A stretch of 64,000 bases of DNA, taken from assembly GCF_014190805.1 (NCBI RefSeq), contig NZ_JACHVQ010000001.1, forward strand, positions 124,001 to 188,000, in the 5' to 3' direction. The notes beneath the pieces were generated by a model. That model did no database searches. It saw only the letters and a program-made list of their open reading frames with translations, and was not told the origin of the DNA. Source of the stretch: Flexivirga oryzae. GTDB taxonomy: Bacteria; Actinomycetota; Actinomycetes; Actinomycetales; Dermatophilaceae. Within the stretch, counting starts at the first letter, position 1. Every line of letters begins with the position of its first letter. Of the stretch, positions 36,249-45,126 are shown piece by piece. Position numbers and translations under genes: made by a program.

Positions 36249-37049
36249 ACGCTCGGGATCCGGCTGACCCACGCGACCCCGAACCGGCCCCAAGGAAAAG
36301 GGAAGATCGAACGATTCTTCAGGACCGTACGAGACCAGTTCCTCGTCGAAGTCACCGACACCAGCGCCGCCGACCTGACCGGCCAGGGCATCACAGCTGC
36401 GGCGGCGCTACTGGGGTTGAATGCCCAGTTCACCGCATGGGTCGAATCGGTCTACCACCACCAGGTCCACTCCGAAACCGGGCAAACCCCGCTGGAGCGG
36501 TGGAACACCGGGTGGGACCGGATCGGAGCCGCCCCCGCGATACCCAGCGGCGACGCCCTGACCGAGGCGTTCCTATGGTCACAGGTGCGCACCGTGACCA
36601 AAACCGCGACCGTCTCGTTGCACGGCAACAGCTACCAGGTCGAAGCCGCCCTGGTCGGCCGCAAGGTCGAACTCGTCTTCTCCCCGTTCGACCTGGAACA
36701 CATTCAAGTCCGATACGACGGCCGCTGCTACGGTCCCGCCCTCCCGCAGGTCATCACCCGGCACGCTCACCCCAAGGCGAAACCCGAAACGCCCGAGCCC
36801 GAACCAGCACCATCGACCGGGATCGCGTACCTGAACCTGGTCACCCAGGCCCACCACGCTGGGCTCGCCGACGACCCCGGCATCGGGTTCAACGCGTTGT
36901 ACTCCCGGCTGGCTGGTGACGGCGGTGGCCGTGAGCAGGTCCCGGGGCAAACCAGCATCGAGGACTTCATCGACGCGCCCGACCACGACGACGCACACAC
37001 CGAACACCGGCGCCACCACGGCAACGACCCGACACAGGAGCAGCAGTGA
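36249..37049 (+). pseudogene. Mu/TniA-like transposase, C-terminal part
   Basis: It starts TLGIRLTHATPNRPQGKGKIERFF, so the third catalytic residue (Glu in GKIERFF) is found here. A Mu-type C-terminal beta-barrel follows (ATVSLHGNSYQVEAALVGRK, VELVFSPFDLEHIQVRYDG), then an acidic, flexible tail ending THEHRRHHGNDPTQEQQ-like. An in-frame ATG at 36420 could allow only a C-terminal fragment. The stop overlaps the ATPase start, as expected of a transposase/ATPase operon. Confidence 0.83.
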
Positions 37050-37861
37050 GTATTCAACGATTGCAATCACATTGGGGATTCACGACCATGCCGTTCGGGC
37101 GGAACCTGGCCCCGTCCATGCTGCACCGGCACGCCGGACACGCCGAGGCCGTGGCCCGGATCGACTGGTGCATCAGCCAGCACGCCCTCGGGGTGGTCAC
37201 CGGCGAAGTCGGCGCCGGGAAAACCGTCGCAGTACGCGCAGCGACCACCGCCCTGGACGGCTCCCGGCACATCATCATCTACCTGCCCAACCCCTCCATC
37301 GGGGTCCGCGGGATGCTGCACCACATCGTCGCGACCCTGGGACACGTCCCCTCGTTCTACACCGCGACGCTGGCCCCGCAAGCCGCCGACGCCCTGGCCG
37401 CCGAACACGCCGAACGCGGCCGCACCCCCGTGATCATCTTCGACGAAGCCCACCTACTGGATAACCCGCAGCTCGAAGCGATCCGGATGCTGACCAACCA
37501 CGACATGGACTCCGGCGCACCGTTCGCCGCGATCCTGGTCGGCCAACCCACCCTGCGGCAACGCCTACGCCTGGGCGTGCTCGCCGCCCTGGATCAACGC
37601 ATCGCCGTCCGGTACGCCCTGGCCGGGATGAACCCCGAGGACACCGTCGACTACATCGGCCATCACCTCAAGATCGCCGGCCGCGCCGACGCCCTGTTCA
37701 CCGCCGACGCGATCACCCTGATCCACAACGCCTCCCGCGGCTACCCCCGAGCGGTCAACAACCTCGCCCTCAACGCCTTGACCGCCGCGTTCGCCCGTAA
37801 CGACACCCTCGTCGACGAGAAAGCAGCCCGGGCCGCGATCACCGAAACCGGCACTGACTAA
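37046..37861 (+). CDS. ExeA/TniB-type AAA+ ATPase of the transposon
   Basis: 271 residues: SHWGFTTMPFGRNL at the N-terminus is typical of ExeA-like proteins. GVVTGEVGAGKTVAVRA is Walker A, PVIIFDEAHLLDNPQLEAIR is Walker B, then FAAILVGQPTLRQRLRL and a sensor-like ASRGYPRAVNNLALNAL. Partner ATPases of this kind choose target DNA and activate the DDE transposase. The gene is intact although its transposase is split, so the element could be mobilised only by a transposase supplied from elsewhere. It begins inside the transposase stop. Confidence 0.85.
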   Translation: MSIQRLQSHWGFTTMPFGRNLAPSMLHRHAGHAEAVARIDWCISQHALGVVTGEVGAGKTVAVRAATTALDGSRHIIIYLPNPSIGVRGMLHHIVATLGHVPSFYTATLAPQAADALAAEHAERGRTPVIIFDEAHLLDNPQLEAIRMLTNHDMDSGAPFAAILVGQPTLRQRLRLGVLAALDQRIAVRYALAGMNPEDTVDYIGHHLKIAGRADALFTADAITLIHNASRGYPRAVNNLALNALTAAFARNDTLVDEKAARAAITETGTD

Positions 37862-37902
37862 CCGCGTCACCGCGCCGACAACGCCGTCATCATGACGAGC
37901 AA

Positions 37903-37931
37903 GGCCCCGCCCGAAACCTCCGGGCGGGGCC
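37903..37931 (+). terminator. Terminator after the transposon ATPase gene
   Basis: A perfect 10-bp GC stem (GGCCCCGCCC at 37903-37912 with its complement at 37922-37931) and a nine-base loop lie 41 bases after the ATPase stop and inside the transposon end. Confidence 0.8.
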
Positions 37932-37997
37932 AATCTCATACCCAATCATCGGCAACATCAATGACGACAACATCCGCAAGATGAGCGACGGACAACA

Positions 37998-39056
37998 CCA
38001 CCCCAGGAAGTCCAGTCCCTCATCGATGTGGGTGATCAACGTCTTGTCCGGCGAGAGCCGTAACCCGATCGTTGCCAGCACGACGGCGATCTCCTCACGG
38101 AGCATCGCAGCGTCGTGTTGGGTGCCTTTGGCCATCAGACACCAGTCATCGGCGTACCGGACCAACCGCACCGACGGCAGCCCGTGACGGCGACGCCGGT
38201 GTCGCTGGTCCTTACTGGCGCGCGGCCCGCCCGGGTGAGCCGCGATGTGCTCATCCAGCACGGACAACGCGATGTTCGCCAACAACGGTGACAGCACTCC
38301 ACCCTGCGGGGTACCCGCGGTGGTCTCTTCAAAGGCCCTGGCCTCATCCATCAGCCCGGCCTTCAAGAACGCCCGCACCAGCGCGATCACGCGCTTGTCC
38401 TTGACGCGACGACGCACCAGCCCCAACAAGGCCGTGTGGTCGATCTCGTCAAAGCACGCCTTGATGTCTCCTTCCAGCACCCACTGGTAACAGCGTGGGC
38501 GGCTGGCCAGGTAACGCACCTCGGCGACCGCGTCATGCGCGCGGCGGTTCGGGCGGAAACCGTACGAGCACGGCAGGAAGTCCGCCTCGAAGATCGGCTC
38601 CAACACCAGCTTGACCGACGCCTGCACCACCCGGTCCGCGATGGTCGGGATCCCCAACCGTCGCTTCCCACCGGACGGCTTCGGAATCATCCGCTGCCGC
38701 ACCGGTAAGGCCCGAAACGTCCCGTCACGCAACGCCGCCCGAAGATCGGCCAGGAACACGTCCACACCGATCCCGTCCGCAACACTGACGGCAGTTCGTC
38801 CGTCGACCCCGGCAGTACGTGCGCCGGTATTTCCCGCGACCCGATCCCACGCCACCAAAAGGAACGCCGGATCGGCAACGAGGTTGAACACGTCACGAAA
38901 CCGCTGATCACGATCCCGCAGCGCCCAACCATGCAGTTTGGTCTGAATCTTCAGTACCCGCTGCTGCGCCGTGAACAGCGCAGCTTCCAGTTCGTCGGTA
39001 TTCACCATCGACACCCGCCCATGTGGGACGGGAACCTCCTGATCTTCCAGTGACAC
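37998..39056 (-). pseudogene. Group II intron-encoded protein, N-terminal reverse transcriptase half
   Basis: Residues about 90-350 carry the RT domain: VRQRMIPKPSGGKRRLGIPT (RT1-2), RVVQASVKLVLEPIF, CYQWVLEGDIKACFDEIDH, TTAGTPQGGVLSPLLANIAL and the catalytic LVRYADDWCLMAKG. The half ends in GLDFLGW, where the transposon inserted; the visible frame continues 13 or more codons into transposon sequence. The start may be the ATG at 39056 or at 39008. With the distal half at 31278-31721 the protein would be about 485-500 residues. It cannot be made intact while the transposon is present. Confidence 0.88.
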
Positions 39057-39656
39057 AACCTGCTCGACCTGCTGGCCCGCTTCGCCCTGTGCCCGGCTTT
39101 CCCGGACTCCTACGGCGGGTCGTCACGCCCGCGACTACTACCAGGCCTCCGCCCCACCCCGCGGCGCACCGGTGGTGACCGACCCGAGCCCGGACAACGG
39201 GCTCTCGCACCACGGGGTGGTTCCCACGTTCACCATGTCTCGATCAGCCAGTCCGGCACCCAGCTCTACCCCGGCAGCATCGCTGCGGCTACGCCGTAGC
39301 CCTTCACCGCAGCCTTCCCACCGTCAGAGCTACACGGCTTCGAAGTCACCCACCGGTCACCACACGGTGCCCGATGAGCGTGCGCTGCGCACCGGCCCAG
39401 ATCTACCAGGTTCGAGCCGGCTTCGCGATTACGGGGCGTCAACCACTGGTTCGCTCTCGCTGTACCCTCTGACCTCGCCTCACAGGCCCGCACCGTCTGG
39501 CAGTACCGGCACGCCCTGCGCTTGTCGGGGCCGCTTGCCACCCGGCGCGAGTCACCACCCGCACCAGGCTGCCCCCAGGCTTCACCAAGCTGCTACGACA
39601 ACCCGGCGGAGACGGTCTCCCACCGCCTCTCGATAACACGGCGCCTCGTGGCGCAC

Positions 39657-39946
39657 AACTCCGCCGCGAAGAAAGCCGCGGCCGACTTCAGGATCTCGTT
39701 ACTACGACGTAGTTCCCGGTTCTCCTTCTCCAGCAACCGGATCCGCGCCTCGGAGTCTTCCGGCTCGACCGGTAGATCCGCCGCTTCGGCCTTACGGACC
39801 CACATCCGCAACGCCTCCTTGTGCACCCCGAGCTGCTCGGCGACCCGAGCGATCGCGCCAGTACGCGTATCGGGGTCACGACGGGCCTCCACCGCTAACC
39901 GGGTCGCACGCTCACGAAGCTCCAGCGGATACTTCACATTCGCCAT
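39657..39946 (-). CDS. IS3 OrfA (helix-turn-helix), copy 1, first exon
   Basis: An ATG at 39946 encodes MANVKYPLELRERATRLAVE and onward: a helix-turn-helix (GAIARVAEQLGVHKEALRMW), then a leucine-zipper-like IRLLEKENRELRRSNEILKS. It is identical in this part to OrfA of copy 2. At codon FFAAE/F the DNA is interrupted by the group II intron. The missing last 19 bases (codon remainder plus DRPSR and stop) are at 31192-31174. Without splicing the frame reads on into intron sequence and ends near 39593. Confidence 0.88.
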
Positions 39947-40006
39947 GATCGATGGGATTCCTTCCAGGAAATCTGGCTTCCCCTCAATCAAACCAAGGAC
40001 GATTCA

Positions 40007-40524
40007 GTCGAGGGTGTCGTGCGTCTGCGCAAGGCGCAGCATGGTGGCGATGAAGTTACCGCCCTGGGCACCGTACAGCCAGGCAGTGCGGACGATGAGC
40101 GTGTCGGGATGGGTCGCGCGCATGGCCCATTCGCCCGCAGCCTTCGTCCGGCCGTATGCCGATTGGGGAGCGAGCGCGGCGCCCTCGGGGTAGGGCCCGG
40201 AGCCGGTTCCGTCCATGACGTAGTCGGTCGAGATCTGGACCAACCGCGCACCTGTCGCCCGTGCAGCCAGTGCCGCGTTGCGTGCCCCGATGGCGTTGAT
40301 CGTGAAGGCGTCGGCTTCGTGGGTCTCGGCGTCGTCGACCCGAGTGTATGCGGCGCAGTTGACCACGACGTCGGCCCCGGCGAGGGCTGACGCGGGGCCT
40401 CCTGGTCTCGCAGGTCGGCGTCCGTGGAGCCGAAAGCTCGCACCGTCGTACCGCGCTCGGTCAGCAGGTCGGTCACCTCGGTGCCGAGCATCCCGTGGCC
40501 GCCGAGGATCGCCCAGGTCGTCAT
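40007..40524 (-). pseudogene. rmlD: dTDP-4-dehydrorhamnose reductase remnant (rmlD), truncated and frameshifted
   Basis: The start MTTWAILGGHGMLGTEVTDL is the Rossmann N-terminus. After DLRDQEA the frame changes: VVVNCAAYTRVDDAETHEAD, LVQISTDYVMDG and YGRTKAAGEWA (the YxxxK catalytic pair) continue in another frame, indicating loss of one C near 40394. The sequence stops at HDTLD, where the IS3 tip begins, so roughly the last 40% of the protein is missing. The ATG overlaps the rmlB stop (ATGA). Rhamnose synthesis from this copy is not possible. Confidence 0.88.
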
Positions 40525-41532
40525 GCGGTCACTGCGTCGTCGTCACCGGTGCCGGTGACGTGCTGGTGGGCGTAACGGGCTTCGGTGGCGTCCTTCATCG
40601 GCCGCCACCAGTTTTCGTTCGTTCGATACCAGTCGATGGTCGCCGCCAGCCCGTCGGCGAAGTTGGTGTAGCGCGGCGACCACCCGGTGTCGGCACGCAA
40701 CAGAGAGGGTCGATCGCGTACCGCCGGTCGTGTCCGGCGCGGTCGTAGGCGTTCGCCTCCTGACCCATCGCGAGCAGGGTCTGCTCGAGGACCCGCCTGT
40801 TGGATCTTTCGCCGTCAGCACCGATCAGGTAGGTGCATCCGATGCAGCCGTGGTCGAGGATCGCCCAGACCGCGCTGTTGTGGTCATCGACGTGGATCCA
40901 GTCCCGCACGTTGCGACCGTCGCCGTAGAGCTTGGGTCGGACCCCGTCGATGACGTTGGTGATCTGCCGGGGAATCAACTTCTCGACGTGTTGTCGTAGA
41001 CCGTAGTTGTTCGAGCAGTTGGAGATGGTCGCCTGCACGTCGAAGGAGCGCACCCACGCGCGCACCAGCAGGTCCGAGGCCCCCTTCGTGGATGAGTAGG
41101 GCGAAAAGGGATTGTAGGGCGTGTGTTCGGTGAACCGCGTAGGGTCGTCCAGCTCGAGGTCGCCGTAGACCTCGTCGGTGGAGACGTGGTGGTAACGCAC
41201 CCTGCGCCGGCGGACAGCCTCGAGCAGTGTGTACGTGCCGATGATGTTGGTGTCGAGGAATGGTCGGGGGTCGGCGAGCGAGTTGTCGTTGTGTGACTTG
41301 GCCGCAAAGTGGACGACAAGGTGTCGGCCACCAGTGAGTCGACCAGATCGGCATCCGTCACAGGGCCTCGAACGAAGGTGATGTCATCGCGGATGCCATC
41401 GAGGGAGGCGAGGCTGCCGGCGTAGGTGAGTGCGTCGAGCACGGTGATCGCCATGTCCGGGTGCGTCGCGCGGGTCAGGTGGACGAAGTTGGATCCGATG
41501 AAACCGGCTCCGCCGCTGACCAGGACTCGCAC
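40521..41532 (-). pseudogene. rmlB: dTDP-glucose 4,6-dehydratase (rmlB) with two frameshifts
   Basis: The N-terminus MRVLVSGGAGFIGSNFVHL and LDALTYAGSLASLDGI are in frame. After DSLVAD (about 41320) the family sequence continues one frame away: LVVHFAAKSHNDNSL, RYHHVSTDEVYGDL, YSSTKGASDLLVRAW (YxxxK) and NCSNNYGLRQ. Near 40705 a second one-base loss shifts GHDRRYAIDP into the frame that encodes LLRADTGWSPRYTNF and the C-terminus. Except for these two positions the whole gene is present, about 336 residues. Assembly error cannot be excluded from sequence alone. Confidence 0.85.
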
Positions 41533-41676
41533 GAGGGGATGAACTCCTTGGTGGATGGGGGTTGGATGTAGGCGGTGCCAGCCGACAAGGCTGCGTGACT
41601 ACAAACTGTCACCGAAACGTGCAGCAGTCCCGTGCGGCCAGCGGAGAGTTCGAACTAGCCATAGGTTCTTGGTAGC

Positions 41677-42546
41677 GTGGTGCATGTGCAGCCACGCGTC
41701 CATGTCGTCACTATCCACTGGGGCTCAGCCGATTGGGTCCGTTTGCAGCAAACACAGTTGGCGCGTCACCTCGATACAACCCGGGTTTCCCTTCACCTTG
41801 GGATAGGAGGCGGGGTCCAGTTAACTGACCCGGCTCTCCGCAATTGGCATCAGTTCGACGAATTCAACGTGATAACGGTGGAAGGACGCCACGCTCAGAA
41901 TCTCGATGGCGTCATAGCACGCGCTGCGACCGGGATAGCATCAGAAGACTTGTTGCTGGTCCTGGATCAAGACGCGTTTCCCATACGCCCACTTCGTGAC
42001 TTAGTTACATATGCCTGCGCCGAGGACCAGCCTATCGCGGCTGTGCGTACCGAGAATAACGGCGATGAACAGCCCCATCCGCTGTTCTGCCTTCTACCCT
42101 TTGCGCTATGGCTTAGGCTCGCGGGGACGTGGGCGGAGGGGCCGGTTCGGGTCGTCGAAGACGGACATATCCGCAGGGACGTAGGTGGCCAATTCCTCCA
42201 GCAGCTGAACAAGGCGGACCAAGAATGGGTTCGGCTGCGGCGGTCCGCGGACCTAGGGGATCATCCCGTCCTCTACGGTGTTTATGGTGACGTCGTGTAT
42301 CATCACGGCGCTGCGAGTCGGCCAGTCTGGACCGATGTGGACGCCACGCGCGTCTACCGGAACGTCGTTCATCGAGTAGGCGATGGTGTCCTCTATCGAC
42401 TGCCCATCACGCGGTACCTCAGTCGACGTGAAAGGGAGCAAGGGCGCCTCGCCGCTGGTCATCACGCAATGACGGCCAGACTAATGGAAGACCCGGACGA
42501 CTTCATGTTCCGTAACGGTGGCGTGAGCTCTAGTGTCGACGACTGA
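41677..42546 (+). CDS. Glycosyltransferase-like protein (GT-A style)
   Basis: The 289-residue product begins VHVVTIHWGSADWVRLQQTQ and has EDLLLVLDQDAFPIRPLRDL, a D-Q-D resembling the metal site of GT-A enzymes at the expected distance from the N-terminus. FCLLPFALWLRL and LYGVYGDVVYHHGA follow. No signal peptide or membrane segment is evident. The first codons are GTG GTG; no clear ribosome site was seen. It resembles glycosyltransferase-like proteins of polysaccharide loci but the exact family is not recognised. Confidence 0.6.
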   Translation: MVHVQPRVHVVTIHWGSADWVRLQQTQLARHLDTTRVSLHLGIGGGVQLTDPALRNWHQFDEFNVITVEGRHAQNLDGVIARAATGIASEDLLLVLDQDAFPIRPLRDLVTYACAEDQPIAAVRTENNGDEQPHPLFCLLPFALWLRLAGTWAEGPVRVVEDGHIRRDVGGQFLQQLNKADQEWVRLRRSADLGDHPVLYGVYGDVVYHHGAASRPVWTDVDATRVYRNVVHRVGDGVLYRLPITRYLSRREREQGRLAAGHHAMTARLMEDPDDFMFRNGGVSSSVDD

Positions 42547-42611
42547 GGTTTGGTCGCGAGTTGAGTTTGAATGCGCTAATTAGCTCAGGGCTGCCAAATC
42601 GGCACGAAAGG

Positions 42612-43928
42612 TCACCCTCTCGAAACTCGGTAAATGTGATATGTGTCTTCCGTCGAGAAAGTATCCGTAAAACTTCCGTCAGCTGAAATGTGAATAGTGC
42701 GATGCTCGTCAACTACTGTGGCGTCCTTGCCGTCTAGTACATGCGGAACGCTGAAGGTGCGTTTCCCGGGTCGTGAACCACCGGAGATCATCGCAAATAA
42801 ATATGTGGATCCCTTGTAGGATTTGAGCATCGTGTTAAGACCCGTCCCGAAATCGAACTGATATGATTGAGTATTCAGAACTGGTGCGAGTTGACGAATC
42901 AGTCTATTGATTTGCCCCATGGCCGCTACGTTCGGCGTCGCGCAGAATCGGGGATTATACTGTGATTGCCGTATAAGCGCCGATCCCCGACAGGGTCCGG
43001 ATGAACTCTGATTGAAATACACAATTCCTTGGGCGCCATTGATTAGAGAGTTCATCACGGCGCCCTTAAGTTGAGCGGGCGTGATATCCGCGACAAATGG
43101 GCTTCCGCGTGATGCTCCGTTCAGCAATTCTACAAAATTCCAGACCGGTTGTGGCCGTTTGCCAATCGCAACTAATTGTCGCATTGACGAAACGGTTTTG
43201 CCATAGCTGGATGCGGATCGACAACTATTACGCAGCCGAGGATCCACTGTATTGGTCGATAAGTTCGTTTGAGTGCATGCGTGACTCGTATACCAGTAGA
43301 CGTCCGCGGAGGTTACGTCGGTAAAGCCGTTCACATAAATTCCGCGATACGAGGCGGGAATATCATTTCCGGTCACTTCACGACTGAAGTTTGCAAACTT
43401 GAACAAGCCTGCTGGCGACGACTTGCTGGCTCGGCGCAGGAGGGCGAACCCCTGGAGCGGCGTACGAGCTTTTCGGTCGATCTCGTCTCCCAGCATATAT
43501 CCCACCCAGGTGCTAGACAAGTCTGTGAACGAGCGATTTGGTGCGGTGCCGACATAAAACATTCGGTTCCTCGCGAGCAGGCTGAACGGCGTACTCGCTG
43601 TCGCGCCAATATATGTATTGATGCCGAGAGACTTATCGTACTGAACCTCGCGGTCAGACCTTATCGGGTTATACCAAACTGCGATCGGAAAGAAGGCGGA
43701 GGTTGTCCACCCCGCTCGTGCGGCGTGCGGGAAGTGGCGCCAGTAGGCTGGACCGCCATCCCAAGGAACTCGGGGAAGCGAGGTGATGGTCGATGAGGAG
43801 TCATGACCGGAAGTGGAACATGCTGCGATCAGCGCGGCACTGCACAGAACCGCAATCGGTACTTTCGCGACGTGCCAACATCTGCATCGTGCAGACACCC
43901 CGTTCTTCAGGCCGCTAAATGGCTTCAC
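42612..43928 (-). CDS. Secreted lipoprotein, glycosidase-like
   Basis: 438 residues. The N-terminus has a basic region, then VAKVPIAVLCSAALIAAC, a lipoprotein signal ending in the lipobox LIAAC (Cys at about 37). Beyond it WDGGPAYWRHFPHAARAGW, FFPIAVWYNPI, GINTYIGAT and YMLGDEIDRK look like a TIM-barrel glycoside hydrolase, with the Asp-Glu of GDEID as a candidate acid. GAQGIVYFNQSSSG is a late barrel strand. The gene is richer in A and T than its neighbours, suggesting recent acquisition. It could trim or release the exported polysaccharide; no GH family is assigned. Confidence 0.65.
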   Translation of the reverse strand: MKPFSGLKNGVSARCRCWHVAKVPIAVLCSAALIAACSTSGHDSSSTITSLPRVPWDGGPAYWRHFPHAARAGWTTSAFFPIAVWYNPIRSDREVQYDKSLGINTYIGATASTPFSLLARNRMFYVGTAPNRSFTDLSSTWVGYMLGDEIDRKARTPLQGFALLRRASKSSPAGLFKFANFSREVTGNDIPASYRGIYVNGFTDVTSADVYWYTSHACTQTNLSTNTVDPRLRNSCRSASSYGKTVSSMRQLVAIGKRPQPVWNFVELLNGASRGSPFVADITPAQLKGAVMNSLINGAQGIVYFNQSSSGPCRGSALIRQSQYNPRFCATPNVAAMGQINRLIRQLAPVLNTQSYQFDFGTGLNTMLKSYKGSTYLFAMISGGSRPGKRTFSVPHVLDGKDATVVDEHRTIHISADGSFTDTFSTEDTYHIYRVSRG

Positions 43929-45126
43929 AAATCATCCGTTCGACATGAGCAGATCGTCACCATGCCGCAGGGCGGCGGTCCAGGGTACGTCAACAAGACT
44001 TCGGTGTGACGGCCATCCGCGCCGATCCCAAGACTTGTCCAGCCACACTACATTGGTGCAGTTCGATGCCATGCCGCGTGGTCGGCACGAACCGCAGCGT
44101 GATCATCGGTTATTGGATCCGGTCACCGAGGAGGTGGCACCCGGTGATTCGCGGCCGGGAGCGGGGTGCGGGCGAGGGACACGATCGGTCGCTTGGGAGG
44201 TCCCGGCATCGGTGGCGCGGGCCGCTGAGCAAATAGATCCTGAGCACTGACAGCGTGAGCCTGCAGCCTACCCGCGAGCACCTGAGTTGTACGGCAGAGG
44301 TCGCCCGCATGCGAAGGAGGCGCTCCTGGGCGATCGCGGGCACGGCTGCGAGATACTAAGCCGCTGTCGACGAAACTGGCGAACCGGTCGCGGATGCCAA
44401 TCAGTCCTCGGCCGTGTGGGACGCGAGGTATGAGAGGATCGAGGACACACCACCGCCTCGCCGGGGTGCTTGCAGTACTGCCATTGTCAGGGCCGGTTTC
44501 TATCTAGCAGGAGCACTTAGAATTTTGCACACGATGTACGTCACCACAGGACGACGATCGAGAAATGGCTTGACGACATGTCGGTGTGCGGTGAACTCTC
44601 GCTTCTCTGTTCACGTGCGGGAAGCCTGTCCATGGGCGAACTGTATGCTCAGTATTGTCCACGTGCACAGGAGTGCTAACAGTTGCGCTCACTTTGGGCG
44701 TCGATCCCGGCTAGGGCCGTGGTCGTCGCAGACATCCCCGTTATTCTTTCGGTTTGATAGAAACTCACTGTCTGCATGGGTGGTCCATACCGCTGAAGCC
44801 CTCACGGCGCTGTCGCCCTGTCGTCTCGCAGCGGCCACAGCCGCTCAGAATGCGGATGTCCCGATGATGATTTGGCGGCGTACGGTGTGGTCCAGACGCC
44901 GGCGAGCGCTGCCGGCAGCCTCAGGGTCGCCGACCCCGCCTTGCGCCCCGACGTTGGGCGTCGACGAGATGCTGACTTCTGACAGGAACGCCGACGTGCA
45001 ACTGTTCCGCCGCCCGACGACGCAAACGCGCTCCCGGCCTCCGCGCCAACCTCACGGATCGTCGGCGCCGTCATTTTTGCGCGTCGCGTACACCTTGCCG
45101 GCCCTTGAGCGCGGAGGCGGAGCAGA
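43929..45126. other. About 1.2 kb without recognisable genes
   Basis: Open frames cross this stretch on both strands (for example 44414-45181 plus) but none shows a family motif, a convincing start or amino-acid composition like its neighbours. They are rich in Arg, Ser and Cys, as noncoding frames are. No hairpin, inverted tip or repeat was found. It lies between an AT-richer lipoprotein gene and the priming transferase and may be decayed coding DNA. Confidence 0.55.

Larger units (their letters stand above)
31728..37997 (+). mobile_element. Three-gene transposon (DUF6431-like, Mu/TniA-like transposase, ExeA-type ATPase), interrupted by IS256
   Basis: The element begins TGTTGAGCGTCACTC at 31728 and ends in the inverted form of TGTTGTCCGTCGCTC at 37997 (12 of 15 bases match; TG...CA termini). 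It is flanked by the 6-bp direct repeat CCACCC at 31722-31727 and 37998-38003. Removing it restores the maturase reading frame. Subterminal repeats lie at both ends. Without the IS256 insert and its 8-bp duplication the length is about 3,400 bp. Gene order is zinc-finger-like protein, DDE transposase, AAA+ ATPase. I do not recognise a named family, though the two-gene transposase/ATPase core resembles the Mu/Tn552/TniAB group. Confidence 0.85.
31193..39656 (-). mobile_element. Group II intron inserted in IS3 orfA, itself interrupted by a transposon
   Basis: Comparison with the uninterrupted IS3 copy gives exact borders: exon 1 ends GGCGGAGTT and exon 2 starts CGACCGCCC. The intron begins GTGCGCC at 39656 and ends TTTCAC at 31193, matching the GUGYG...AY rule of bacterial group II introns. 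It carries about 600 bases of noncoding RNA region before a reverse transcriptase/maturase reading frame, and a short structured tail after it. Without the 6,270-bp transposon and its 6-bp duplication the intron is 2,188 bp, a normal size. I did not fold the RNA, and domain V was not identified with certainty. Confidence 0.85.
30219..40006 (-). mobile_element. IS3-family element, copy 1 (outermost layer), split by a group II intron
   Basis: The two halves 30219-31192 and 39657-40006 sum to 1,324 bp, exactly the length of the intact copy at 34562-35885. The ends are TGAATCGTCC (at 40006, reading minus) and TGTCAAGTCC (at 30219), with imperfect inverted repeats of about 25 bp (18 matches). orfA lies in the right half and orfB in the left. 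No target duplication is seen (GGT on the left, GTC on the right), and both flanking genes are truncated. The element therefore marks a deletion or recombination junction rather than a simple insertion. A few amino-acid differences from copy 2 show the two are not a very recent duplication. Confidence 0.9.
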
